Source: Salinivirga sp964413185
GTDB taxonomy: Bacteria > Bacteroidota > Bacteroidia > Bacteroidales > Salinivirgaceae
Length of the DNA stretch: 13,392 bases
Assembly (NCBI GenBank): GCA_964413185.1
Contig: CAYPSX010000105.1
Coordinates: 1 to 13,392, forward strand
Direction: 5' to 3'
The position numbers and the translations under genes are program-made. Position 1 is the first letter of the stretch, and every line of letters begins with the position of its first letter. The notes below the pieces were generated by a model. It ran no database searches. It was given only the letters and a program-made list of their open reading frames with translations, and was not told the DNA's origin. Positions 7,773 to 13,392 of the stretch are shown piece by piece.

Positions 7773-9902
7773 ATGGTACAAAAAGCAAAAGATGATATTA
7801 ATTTCATAATACAAAAACTCCGGAAAATATACGAGTCGGGAGACTATAACAAACTGCCCGAAGTCATTGATAAACTAGTCGTTTTCAGGCAGGAGATTGA
7901 AACTCATCAAAATCAAATGCTGAAAACATCACTTTTATACCATTATTCGAAAGAAGCCCTCATTATCATTAACAACAACCAAATTACAGACTGTTCTCCA
8001 TCATTATCCAGAATTACAGGCTACGACTGCCAGTCTCTTTCACAAAAATCACTAGAAGACATTACTGACCTGCACTACAAAGAAAAACTGCTCGAAGCAC
8101 TCAAAACCAACACCACTGCAGAGATTGAATTTAAAGGACGAAAAAAAGACAATACCGCTTTTTTTGCTGAATTACTATTGTACAGAATACCCAATAAAGA
8201 AAATCAATTTATAGGTATACTCAGGGACAACACACAAAAAAAACTACTTGAAACCCAGCTCCGAGAAAGCGAAAAAAAGTTCCGGCACCTGGCCGAAACA
8301 ACCTCCGTGGGCATCATGATTTATCAAGGCGATTATTGGGTATATGCCAATCCGGCCGCAGAAAAAATAAGTGGGTATACCGTAGAAGAGATGCTGCAAA
8401 TGGAATATTGGACTTTTGTGGCCCCCGAATACCTGAAAATGATCAGGGAAAGAGGAAAGCAAAGACAAAAAGGGGAAAAAGTGCCATCAGGTTATGAATT
8501 TAAAATTATTGCAAAAGACGGTCGGGAAAAATGGGTGTATCTTGACGGAAAACTAACTACTTACAATGGCAAACCCGCCGGCCTTATTTCCATAATCGAC
8601 ATCACACATATTAAAAATGCTGAAATCTCAATCAAAGAAAAAAACCTGGCCATTGAAAAAGCCGATAAACAACTTCACCAAACCAATAAAAAACTAATTG
8701 AGCTTAACGAAGAACTACAGGTACAAAACCTAAACCTAAAAAAAGCAAAAGAAAAAGCAGAAGAAAGCGACCGGCTTAAATCGGCATTCCTGGCCAATAT
8801 GAGCCACGAGATAAGAACACCCATGAACGCAATCATGGGTTTTGCCGAAATTTTGGCGCACAGCAAAGTGCCTCACGAATCGCAAGTAGAATTCGGCCAA
8901 ACCATTTTCTCACGGTCGCAGCATCTGCTGGAAATTATTAATGATATTGTTGATATCTCGAAAATTGAAGCCAACCTGCTCAAAATTCACAAAACAAATT
9001 TCGATATAAACAAATTACTCATTGAACTTGCAAATACTTACAAGCAAAGCCTGCTGCAAAAAGGTAAATCCCATGTCGATTTACTACTAAAAATCCCCGG
9101 TAATCCACAAAATCCAAACTTCATTACAACAGATAAACACAGAATTGACCAAATTCTCACTAACCTCATTAGCAACGCCATAAAATTCACTGATCAGGGT
9201 AGCATCACAATCGGGTATAAAAATCAAATCCATGATAAAATAGAGTTTTTTGTTCAAGACACAGGTATTGGAATTAAAGAAAATGAAAAACACATCATTT
9301 TCGACCGCTTTGTTATGGCCACAAATGCTGAAAACGAGAAAAAACAAGGAACAGGCCTCGGGCTGACCATTTCTAAAAGTCTGGCAAAACTATTGGGCGG
9401 AGAAATCTGGATAGAAAAATCATCGTCGGAAGGAACATCAATACACTTTACAATAAGCACGCAGGGTAAAACAGAAGTCGAAAAAAATATTCAAAATGCT
9501 AAATCAACAGATCAATGCCCCATAAAAGGGAAAAAAATTCTAATTGTAGAAGATGACAAATGGAGCGCAAATTACCTGGAAACGCTACTGTTTGAAAAAT
9601 GTGCCAACATTACCATTTGCCAAACCGCTGAAGAAGCCATTGATTTAATCAGCGACAACAAACCTTTTGATTTGATACTCATGGACCTGCGATTGCCCGG
9701 CCTGTCAGGTTTAGAGGCAACCAGCTCCATAAAAGCAATAAAACCCAACATTCCAATTATTGCGCAAACCGCCTATGCCCTGAACCACGATCGTACAAAA
9801 GCACTAAATGCCGGCTGCGACGATTATATCGCCAAGCCCATTGAGGCAGAACAATTAATTGAACTCATTAACAAACATTTGGCAATTAAAAACCGCCTCT
9901 GA
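7773..9902 (+). CDS. Hybrid sensor histidine kinase with C-terminal receiver domain
   Basis: A 709-residue soluble hybrid kinase. A short helical N-terminus (about 1-54) precedes PAS1 (about 55-165; SLSRITGYD, GILRDNTQKK) and PAS2 with PAC (about 171-285; VYANPAAEKISGYT, EKWVYLDG). A Lys/Glu-rich coiled coil at about 285-335 leads into HisKA with His345 in MSHEIRTPM. The ATPase domain shows ISNAIKFT, D496 in DTGIGI and G526 in GTGLGL. The C-terminal receiver has the acidic pocket E593/D594/D595, phospho-acceptor D638 (LMDLRLPG), T666 and K688, so all catalytic receiver residues are present. The frame extends to TTG 7758, but ATG 7773 is the better start. With no output domain, phosphate from the receiver probably passes to an Hpt or to another regulator elsewhere, or the receiver tunes the kinase. 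It lies 70 nt after the first kinase and may be co-transcribed with it. Confidence 0.92.
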   Translation: MVQKAKDDINFIIQKLRKIYESGDYNKLPEVIDKLVVFRQEIETHQNQMLKTSLLYHYSKEALIIINNNQITDCSPSLSRITGYDCQSLSQKSLEDITDLHYKEKLLEALKTNTTAEIEFKGRKKDNTAFFAELLLYRIPNKENQFIGILRDNTQKKLLETQLRESEKKFRHLAETTSVGIMIYQGDYWVYANPAAEKISGYTVEEMLQMEYWTFVAPEYLKMIRERGKQRQKGEKVPSGYEFKIIAKDGREKWVYLDGKLTTYNGKPAGLISIIDITHIKNAEISIKEKNLAIEKADKQLHQTNKKLIELNEELQVQNLNLKKAKEKAEESDRLKSAFLANMSHEIRTPMNAIMGFAEILAHSKVPHESQVEFGQTIFSRSQHLLEIINDIVDISKIEANLLKIHKTNFDINKLLIELANTYKQSLLQKGKSHVDLLLKIPGNPQNPNFITTDKHRIDQILTNLISNAIKFTDQGSITIGYKNQIHDKIEFFVQDTGIGIKENEKHIIFDRFVMATNAENEKKQGTGLGLTISKSLAKLLGGEIWIEKSSSEGTSIHFTISTQGKTEVEKNIQNAKSTDQCPIKGKKILIVEDDKWSANYLETLLFEKCANITICQTAEEAIDLISDNKPFDLILMDLRLPGLSGLEATSSIKAIKPNIPIIAQTAYALNHDRTKALNAGCDDYIAKPIEAEQLIELINKHLAIKNRL

Positions 9903-9980
9903 AATCCGGCTTAGAGGACGAAAGGTTGCCTTCCCCAAAAAGGTAGCTGAAGTATAAGCGTGATGTGCGCTCACACATTA

Positions 9981-10541
9981 CTATCGTGCCAGGTTATTAA
10001 TTCGTTCAATCCATGCTGTTTTGGAATCGGTATATGCTTCCCTGTCGTTCGGATATTTCTCAGCAAGTTCCAACTTTAAGGTTTCGTATTCTTTTGCAAT
10101 GTTTTTGTTTTTTAGCAGGTAATCCCTGAACCGTATTTCGTCCCAATCTCCGGGATATCTAATATGAACATGATATGCTTGTCCTTTAAATCCCTGGTTT
10201 GTATAACCTTTTACAAATGTTAAATGCGGTGCCGGGTTTTCCGGATGTTCATTTATTTGATATCCGAGTGATTTGAAAATGTCCTTTAATTTTTGAATAT
10301 CAATCTGCTGTGTAACCTGCAGCAAGATATCAATCGTGGGTTTTGCTTTTAAACCCGGAATGGCTGTACTCCCAATATGGTCGATTTTTAAAACCTCTGT
10401 TTGTGTAAATGCATTTGTGATGAATTTAGCTTCTTCGCGATACAAACCGGGCCACGTGTCCGAATAATCTGTTATGTTTATCGGAAATAGCTGACCTAGT
10501 TCCTGTGTGGACATTTTATGTAAATCTTTTTGTTCAGTCAT
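9981..10541 (-). CDS. GrpB family protein (UPF0157, nucleotidyltransferase-like)
   Basis: A 186-residue protein, usual length for the GrpB/UPF0157 family. The family signature is clear: HIGSTAIPGLKAKPTIDI at 55-72, with the GS and D-x pattern of the nucleotidyltransferase fold, and HVHIRYPGDWDEIRFRDYL at 124-142. Members are related by fold to nucleotidyltransferases, and some are fused to dephospho-CoA kinase, but the substrate is not firmly known. It is predicted cytoplasmic, with no signal peptide. The start is ATG 10541; an internal Met at residue 10 is the alternative. The gene is convergent with the hybrid kinase, with 78 nt between stops and no convincing terminator hairpin there. Confidence 0.9.
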   Translation of the reverse strand: MTEQKDLHKMSTQELGQLFPINITDYSDTWPGLYREEAKFITNAFTQTEVLKIDHIGSTAIPGLKAKPTIDILLQVTQQIDIQKLKDIFKSLGYQINEHPENPAPHLTFVKGYTNQGFKGQAYHVHIRYPGDWDEIRFRDYLLKNKNIAKEYETLKLELAEKYPNDREAYTDSKTAWIERINNLAR

Positions 10542-10620
10542 TTATAAGGTAAATCCAAAACAATAAACTCAAATCCATTTTTATTACTTTTTCTTTCCAT
10601 CAATTTTTCTTATTGAAGCC

Positions 10621-10857
10621 TTATCTGTTACCTTCTTTTTGAACTATTAAGAAATCCTTAATAGTTGCTTTCTCTTCCAATTCCCCTTCCTCAAAAATGC
10701 TTTTAAGGTGCATATTAATATTTGGAATAGTTGTCTGAAACAACTCAGCCATAAGCCTTTGCGTAAGCCAGACAGTCTCGTCCTGAAAACGGACATCAAT
10801 TTTTGTTTCTCCGTTTTCGGTTTGATATATAATTATTTGTGAATTATTTTCTTCCAT
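10621..10857 (-). pseudogene. Truncated RhuM-family N-terminal remnant
   Basis: A 78-residue open frame matching the N-terminus of RhuM-family (virulence RhuM / Fic-DOC associated) proteins: IIIYQTENGETKIDVRFQDETVWLTQ, MAELFQTTIPNINMHLKSIF and FLIVQKEGNR, where full members run on with a YYNLDxIIxVGYR core to roughly 300 residues or more. Here TAA follows directly after the EGNR motif. In the +1 frame a 13-codon tail (DKASIRKIDGKKK) then reaches a stop, so the gene may have lost its centre by deletion. Nothing of the conserved core lies between here and the GrpB gene. Family function is unclear; RhuM genes often sit in defence or mobile islands. The fragment is probably non-functional, though expression of a short protein cannot be excluded. 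Confidence 0.7.
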
Positions 10858-11029
10858 CGTTATTTAAAATCAAATTTTTCTTACTAGTAGTTATAAATAC
10901 ACAATTTTGGCAAATAAGAATGCAGAGAAAATGGCAACAATAGTACATAACATTCAAAAATAGGTTATAAAAACCACTCTGAAAAAATATTTTCCGATTT
11001 TTCCTTCTGTAGCTTTTTTAAACGAGCGG

Positions 11030-11125
11030 GGTCAGTTTGCTCCGAAATCGGAAATTCCGGGCACAAAAAACGATAAAAATCTCAATTCATAATATAAGGA
11101 GGTCAGCTTCCGCCGGAATATCATG
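11030..11125. mobile_element. Probable remnant of an IS21-family element end
   Basis: Two related sequences 71 nt apart: GGTCAGTTTGCTCCGAAAT from 11030 and GGTCAGCTTCCGCCGGAAT from 11101. IS21-family elements characteristically carry several such GGTCAG...CCGGAAT repeats inside their termini, bound by the IstA transposase. No istA or istB coding sequence is present on either strand, so only an end is left. Identification rests on resemblance to remembered IS21 termini and is tentative. It agrees with the neighbouring truncated RhuM gene in pointing to past mobile-element activity. Confidence 0.4.
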
Positions 11126-11191
11126 TTTTTTATTACGATTTACATTTTGCAAAACAGCCTGTCAAATCGTTGATTTTAATTCGTTGAGCTC

Positions 11192-11211
11192 ACCGTCGGT
11201 TGGCGGTGGTA
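11192..11211. repeat. Hairpin similar to the boundary motif of the small lipoprotein gene
   Basis: CACCG and CGGTG arms flank an 8-nt loop. The segment CGGTTGGCGGTGGTA at 11197-11211 matches CAGTTGGCGGTTGTA at 12485-12499 at 13 of 15 positions, and the preceding CACCG is shared too with a one-base gap. No T-run follows. It looks like a third, decayed copy of the gene-boundary motif seen next to the small lipoprotein gene. Confidence 0.45.
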
Positions 11212-11267
11212 AATTAACTCCTCAGTCGCTAAAAACTGCCACAAACGCCTTATTCTCTCTCGCAGGT

Positions 11268-11277
11268 GTTACCCAAC
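11268..11277. repeat. Left arm of inverted repeat bordering the PKD/FISUMP lipoprotein gene
   Basis: GTTACCCAAC here has a perfect inverted copy GTTGGGTAAC at 12271-12280. Agreement continues for a further three bases inward with one mismatch. The two arms lie 19 bp beyond the stop and 32 bp beyond the start of the lipoprotein gene, so they frame a unit of 1013 bp. Confidence 0.6.
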
Positions 11278-11296
11278 GTATTTAATGTTTTAAAAA

Positions 11297-12238
11297 TCAA
11301 TTCTTCACACAACGAATAGAGAGACCATAAGATGGGTATTCAAAATAGTTGCTTATAACATCATAATTATAATCTATTTTCCAGGTTAAAGGGTAAAGAT
11401 GACTAAGCAAGGGTGCACTATACCATAAACCATAATATCCTTCACCAGAAGAAATTCCAAGTACATTTGCTCTCCCTCCAGGAAGTGCAGAAAAGCCATA
11501 ATCATCGGTACCGTTACTACTTTCCTCCCATCCATAAGCTGCTTTTAATGCTGCTCCTACTCTTCCACTATGCCCATCTTCAGAAATATAATTAACCAAA
11601 GCGTCCCATTCATTTTCATCTGGAACATGCCATCCTTTGGGACATAGTTTTTCCGTTTTAACTGCCAATCCATTATACAAAGCACCGTATTTTTCAGAAT
11701 ATTCAGCTTGATTGAAATCGTACCAACAATATGCTCCAGTTGTATTGTTTTCCCATGCGCTATATGAGTTACCAGAAGAAATCAATGTTCCATCATTGTA
11801 TGTAGTTGTTTTCAAATTTTCAGCCATCCAATTTTGGCCCCCAATCCAAACTGTACGGTATTTATTCCCATCAATATCTTTGATAGAATCACCAGTACCA
11901 TCCATATGTATAACAGAAATATAATCCTTTTTAGTTTCAGAATCTGAACCATATTCATTAGTTACAGTTAGCTTTATTGTATATAGCCCTACGCTATCGA
12001 AAGTATGCAAAGGGTTTTTTTTGCTACTAATACTTCCATCCCCAAAATCCCACTTCCATGATATTGGATCGTTAGAGGATATGTCAGTAAACTGAACAAA
12101 GTCGGCTACAACAATTTCATCATTATCCACAGTAAATCCCGCTACTACTAATTCTTCATCTTCACATGATGTAAAAAGAAATAATATACCCGCTAATGCC
12201 ATTATTAAAATTAGTAAATAATTGTGTTTAAGTCTCAT
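11297..12238 (-). CDS. Surface lipoprotein with PKD and FISUMP domains
   Basis: A 313-residue lipoprotein. The N-terminus has Lys/Arg, a hydrophobic segment and a lipobox ending FTSC with Cys25. The following EDEE is the acid-rich type of signal that Bacteroidota use to export lipoproteins to the cell surface. A PKD domain spans about residues 33-112 (VQFTDISS, SWKWDFGDG, YTIKLTVTNEYG). The rest, about 118-312, is a Fibrobacter succinogenes major paralogous (FISUMP) domain (DIDGNKYRTVWIGGQNWMAENL, LCPKGWHVPDENEWDALVNY, FSALPGGRA, YSIRCVKN-like end). FISUMP function is unknown, though it is common in surface proteins of this phylum, so a carbohydrate- or surface-binding role is only inferred. 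A consensus promoter lies about 160 bp upstream, in the shared linker repeat. Confidence 0.9.
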   Translation of the reverse strand: MRLKHNYLLILIMALAGILFLFTSCEDEELVVAGFTVDNDEIVVADFVQFTDISSNDPISWKWDFGDGSISSKKNPLHTFDSVGLYTIKLTVTNEYGSDSETKKDYISVIHMDGTGDSIKDIDGNKYRTVWIGGQNWMAENLKTTTYNDGTLISSGNSYSAWENNTTGAYCWYDFNQAEYSEKYGALYNGLAVKTEKLCPKGWHVPDENEWDALVNYISEDGHSGRVGAALKAAYGWEESSNGTDDYGFSALPGGRANVLGISSGEGYYGLWYSAPLLSHLYPLTWKIDYNYDVISNYFEYPSYGLSIRCVKN

Positions 12239-12270
12239 AATTCTGTTTGTTTAATTGTCTGCTTTTTTAT

Positions 12271-12280
12271 GTTGGGTAAC
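12271..12280. repeat. Right arm of inverted repeat bordering the PKD/FISUMP lipoprotein gene
   Basis: GTTGGGTAAC is the exact reverse complement of 11268-11277. It also lies beside ACCCAAAC at 12294-12301. On the transcript of the lipoprotein gene, TTGGGT and ACCCAA would fold into a local 6-bp hairpin about 35 nt before the start codon. Either the flanking or the leader-hairpin reading is possible. Confidence 0.6.
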
Positions 12281-12371
12281 TTCTTCCTATAACCCAAACG
12301 CCATTCGCGTATTTCCATTTTGGGAGATTTCCGAACCCGACTTAGCAATATTTACGTTCTTTTAGTTGCAC

Positions 12372-12471
12372 ATAACCCGTTGGCATTTTGCCTCTGCCAA
12401 ACATAACAAAACTTATTGGATCGTGCAAGAAATATAGCAGCAAAACTGAGGGTTTGTTGCGGCGGGGTGTT
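12372..12471 (-). repeat. Linker repeat copy A, upstream of the PKD/FISUMP lipoprotein gene
   Basis: This 100-bp block aligns without gaps to 13041-13140, with about 81 of 100 positions identical by hand count. The first 20 bases, ATAACCCGTTGGCATTTTGC, are identical in both copies. Similarity stops sharply at both ends. The block sits between the stop of the small lipoprotein gene and the start of the next one and carries a minus-strand promoter in its centre. Confidence 0.8.
12398..12428 (-). promoter_or_regulatory. Bacteroidota promoter for the PKD/FISUMP lipoprotein gene
   Basis: Read on the minus strand: TTG at 12428-12426, a 20-nt spacer, then TATGTTTG at 12405-12398, which fits TAnnTTTG exactly. 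Transcription would start near 12391, leaving a leader of about 150 nt before the ATG at 12238. The same elements occur at the same columns of linker copy B, which is good evidence that they are functional. Confidence 0.7.
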
Positions 12472-12483
12472 GGGTCTAACACC
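12466..12483. repeat. Hairpin downstream of the small lipoprotein gene
   Basis: GGTGTT and AACACC are perfect arms around a 6-nt loop. The right arm overlaps a second hairpin, ACCGC-AGTTG-GCGGT at 12481-12495, so the two are mutually exclusive. It lies 18 bp after the stop of the minus-strand lipoprotein gene but no T-run follows, so it is at best a weak terminator. Confidence 0.5.
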
Positions 12484-12484
12484 G

Positions 12485-12500
12485 CAGTTGGCGGTTGTAG
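12485..12500. repeat. Left arm of inverted repeat bordering the small lipoprotein gene
   Basis: CAGTTGGCGGTTGTAG matches the reverse complement of 13022-13037 at 15 of 16 positions. It directly abuts the stop codon of the small lipoprotein gene, so the repeat boundary and the end of the gene coincide. Confidence 0.65.
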
Positions 12501-12986
12501 TTATTCCATTCTATTGAAATAATAATTATATCCATCAAATGCTGAAGAAATCAAGTTCATGGAATCCTTTTTAGGTAATTCGACAAAGAATTCAAACTCG
12601 TTAAAAAAGAAATCCGAGTTATCATCTCGCTGTAATGTAATCCACAGGTTTTCTAAGTTTTGCTCTTTTATCACAACTTGTCCATATTCTAATAAACTGT
12701 CATTTCGAACAAAACCATATATTCCATAATTTCTAATTTCCAAATAATCAAAATCTGGAGCATATCCTGTTCCTGTAAATCCTCCAGAAATTCTCTCTAT
12801 GTCCCATTGACCATAAAAATCAAGATAAGTGTTTTGCAATATCTCTTCATTATAATACTGAGTTTCTACAATACCACTCCATAAATCTGATGGGTCATTA
12901 TTAATTTCATCTTCGTCTTTTTCACATGCTACTAATCCTAAAATTAGAAGACAGCTAATCATAAAATGATTTGCTAAATTTTTCAT
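12501..12986 (-). CDS. Small lipoprotein of unknown function
   Basis: A 161-residue lipoprotein. The signal peptide ends in lipobox LVAC with Cys21, followed by EKDEDE, an acid-rich surface-export type signal. The mature part is about 140 residues, rich in aromatic and acidic residues and predicted mostly beta. It includes GQWDIERISGGFTGTG at about 59-74, then DYLEIRNYGIYGFVRNDS and an EYGQVVIKE strand. The layout resembles the lipocalin-like lipoproteins of Bacteroidota, but I cannot assign a family with confidence. The ATG at 12986 is the only start that gives a full signal peptide. The gene is bordered by a near-perfect 16-bp inverted repeat and has its own consensus promoter at 13067-13097. 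Confidence 0.8.
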   Translation of the reverse strand: MKNLANHFMISCLLILGLVACEKDEDEINNDPSDLWSGIVETQYYNEEILQNTYLDFYGQWDIERISGGFTGTGYAPDFDYLEIRNYGIYGFVRNDSLLEYGQVVIKEQNLENLWITLQRDDNSDFFFNEFEFFVELPKKDSMNLISSAFDGYNYYFNRME

Positions 12987-13021
12987 ATACCGGGTTTTTT
13001 ATGAATGATTGGTTGCTTAAT

Positions 13022-13037
13022 CTATAACCGCCAACTG
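13022..13037. repeat. Right arm of inverted repeat bordering the small lipoprotein gene
   Basis: CTATAACCGCCAACTG pairs with 12485-12500 (15 of 16). The GCCAAC part also pairs with GTTGGC at 13048-13053, the start of linker copy B, giving a 6-bp hairpin with a 12-nt loop in the 5' leader of the lipoprotein mRNA. Confidence 0.65.
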
Positions 13038-13040
13038 TAA

Positions 13041-13140
13041 ATAACCCGTTGGCATTTTGCTTTATCCAAATATAACAAAACTTATTGAAGCGTACAAGAA
13101 ATAAAGTACGAAAGCTGTAAGTTTATTGTGGCGTGGTGTT
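13041..13140 (-). repeat. Linker repeat copy B, upstream of the small lipoprotein gene
   Basis: Gapless partner of 12372-12471 at a constant offset of 669 bp, about 80% identical. Both ends are sharp. The most conserved parts are the first 20 bases and the promoter core (TTATTG, CAAGAAATA and the -7 box), while the remainder varies more. That pattern suggests selection on the promoter rather than very recent duplication alone. Confidence 0.8.
13067..13097 (-). promoter_or_regulatory. Bacteroidota promoter for the small lipoprotein gene
   Basis: Read on the minus strand: TTG at 13097-13095, a 20-nt spacer, then TATATTTG at 13074-13067, a perfect TAnnTTTG. Transcription would start near 13060, giving a leader of about 75 nt that contains the GCCAAC/GTTGGC hairpin at 13030-13053. 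Position and spacing match the promoter in linker copy A exactly. Confidence 0.75.
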
Positions 13141-13248
13141 TCGCCTTACCGGCCTGACTTTATTTCCTAATTAAAATTCCATTCAATTTATTTCCGGCTG
13201 TAAAATGGCTGAAGCAAAAAAACAGAACAGGAATGTTACCTGCCCGGT

Positions 13249-13392
13249 TTAAAAGTTTACCGCTCTCTGATAATAAAACATTTCGTCTTGCGGCTGTGGA
13301 ATGATTTCTCTTGCAATAAGAACATCGGCCGCTTCCGAATAAATCCAATGGTACCAAAAGATAAAAAATTCTTCAAAGGAAACTTCATCATC
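13249..13392 (-). CDS. C-terminal end of an unidentified protein, cut by the window edge
   Basis: An open frame enters from the right edge and runs 47 codons to TAA at 13251-13249. The residues look like a real, ordered C-terminus rich in aromatic and acidic residues: EEFFIFWYHWIYSEAADVLI followed by REIIPQPQDEMFYYQRAVNF. I do not recognise the family. It has the same orientation as the two lipoprotein genes and linker copy B lies about 110 bp after it. A 65-codon frame on the same strand at 13160-13357 overlaps it and is judged a shadow because it is rich in Cys, Arg and Ser and lacks order. Confidence 0.6.
   Translation of the reverse strand, partial: DDEVSFEEFFIFWYHWIYSEAADVLIAREIIPQPQDEMFYYQRAVNF

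Larger units (their letters stand above)
10858..11296. other. Gene-poor stretch with IS-end-like repeats and a hairpin
   Basis: A 439-nt stretch without a credible gene. The left half (10858-11020) is AT-rich and shows nothing specific. 11030-11125 holds two GGTCAG-headed repeats resembling IS21 ends. 11192-11211 holds a hairpin similar to the boundary motif beside the small lipoprotein gene. 11268-11277 is one arm of the inverted repeat bordering the PKD/FISUMP gene. An 82-codon open frame on the + strand at 11037-11285 has an unnatural composition and crosses all these elements, so it is not called as a gene. Confidence 0.6.

Noticed and set aside
9903..9980. Terminator between the convergent kinase and GrpB genes
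   Set aside because: Only short imperfect stems (for example TGTG/CACA) and no T-run on either strand.
11222..11278. Short minus-strand open stretch ending in KAFVAVFSD
   Set aside because: Reads like a possible gene tail, but only about 18 codons before an in-frame stop and no family recognised; could be chance.
11037..11285. 82-codon open frame on the + strand
   Set aside because: It crosses the IS21-like repeats, a hairpin and a border repeat, and its composition resembles no protein family; no promoter or A-rich start context.
12372..13140. Integron attC array
   Set aside because: GTTGGGT and ACCCAAC motifs occur, but I could not pair complete R and L boxes with the required spacing, and no integrase is in the window.
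13160..13357. 65-codon open frame on the - strand
   Set aside because: Overlaps the better C-terminal frame 13249-13392 and has a Cys/Arg/Ser-rich, noise-like composition.

Overview
The window is bacterial and almost certainly from the phylum Bacteroidota. The evidence is a very large secreted protein ending in a type IX secretion (T9SS) sorting domain, lipoproteins with acid-rich residues after the lipobox cysteine, A-rich rather than Shine-Dalgarno-like sequence before start codons, and promoters of the Bacteroidota form TTG-N20-TAnnTTTG. A marine or anaerobic member of Marinilabiliales/Bacteroidales is a reasonable guess, but nothing here fixes the genus.

Left part (1-5534): a terminator for a gene outside the window, then one 1752-residue secreted modular protein. 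It has a signal peptide, a choice-of-anchor J (cleaved-adhesin-like) domain, three tandem 230-residue CARDB+CUB units plus a fourth CARDB, a propeller-like stretch, five carboxypeptidase-regulatory-like repeats and a C-terminal sorting domain. A clear terminator follows it. No catalytic domain is visible, so it looks like an adhesin or surface scaffold.

Middle part (5535-9902): two consecutive cytoplasmic sensor histidine kinase genes on the + strand. The first is GAF-like/PAS/PAS/HisKA/HATPase. The second is PAS/PAS/HisKA/HATPase plus a C-terminal receiver. No response regulator with an output domain is nearby, so the receiver of the second kinase may be a phosphorelay intermediate. Both start codons are better placed at internal ATGs than at the longest TTG starts.

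Right part (9981-13392), all on the - strand: a GrpB-family protein, a truncated RhuM-like remnant, a gene-poor stretch with what looks like the end of an IS21-family element, then two lipoprotein genes (PKD+FISUMP, and an uncharacterised small one), and the C-terminal end of a third gene cut by the window edge.

The most interesting structure is around the lipoprotein genes. The spacers upstream of both carry a gapless 100-bp repeat, about 80% identical, with a conserved minus-strand Bacteroidota promoter at the same column. Each gene is also bordered by its own short inverted repeat built on a CCAAC/GTTGG core. The arrangement resembles a string of single-gene cassettes that each receive their own promoter. 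I do not recognise it as a named element.
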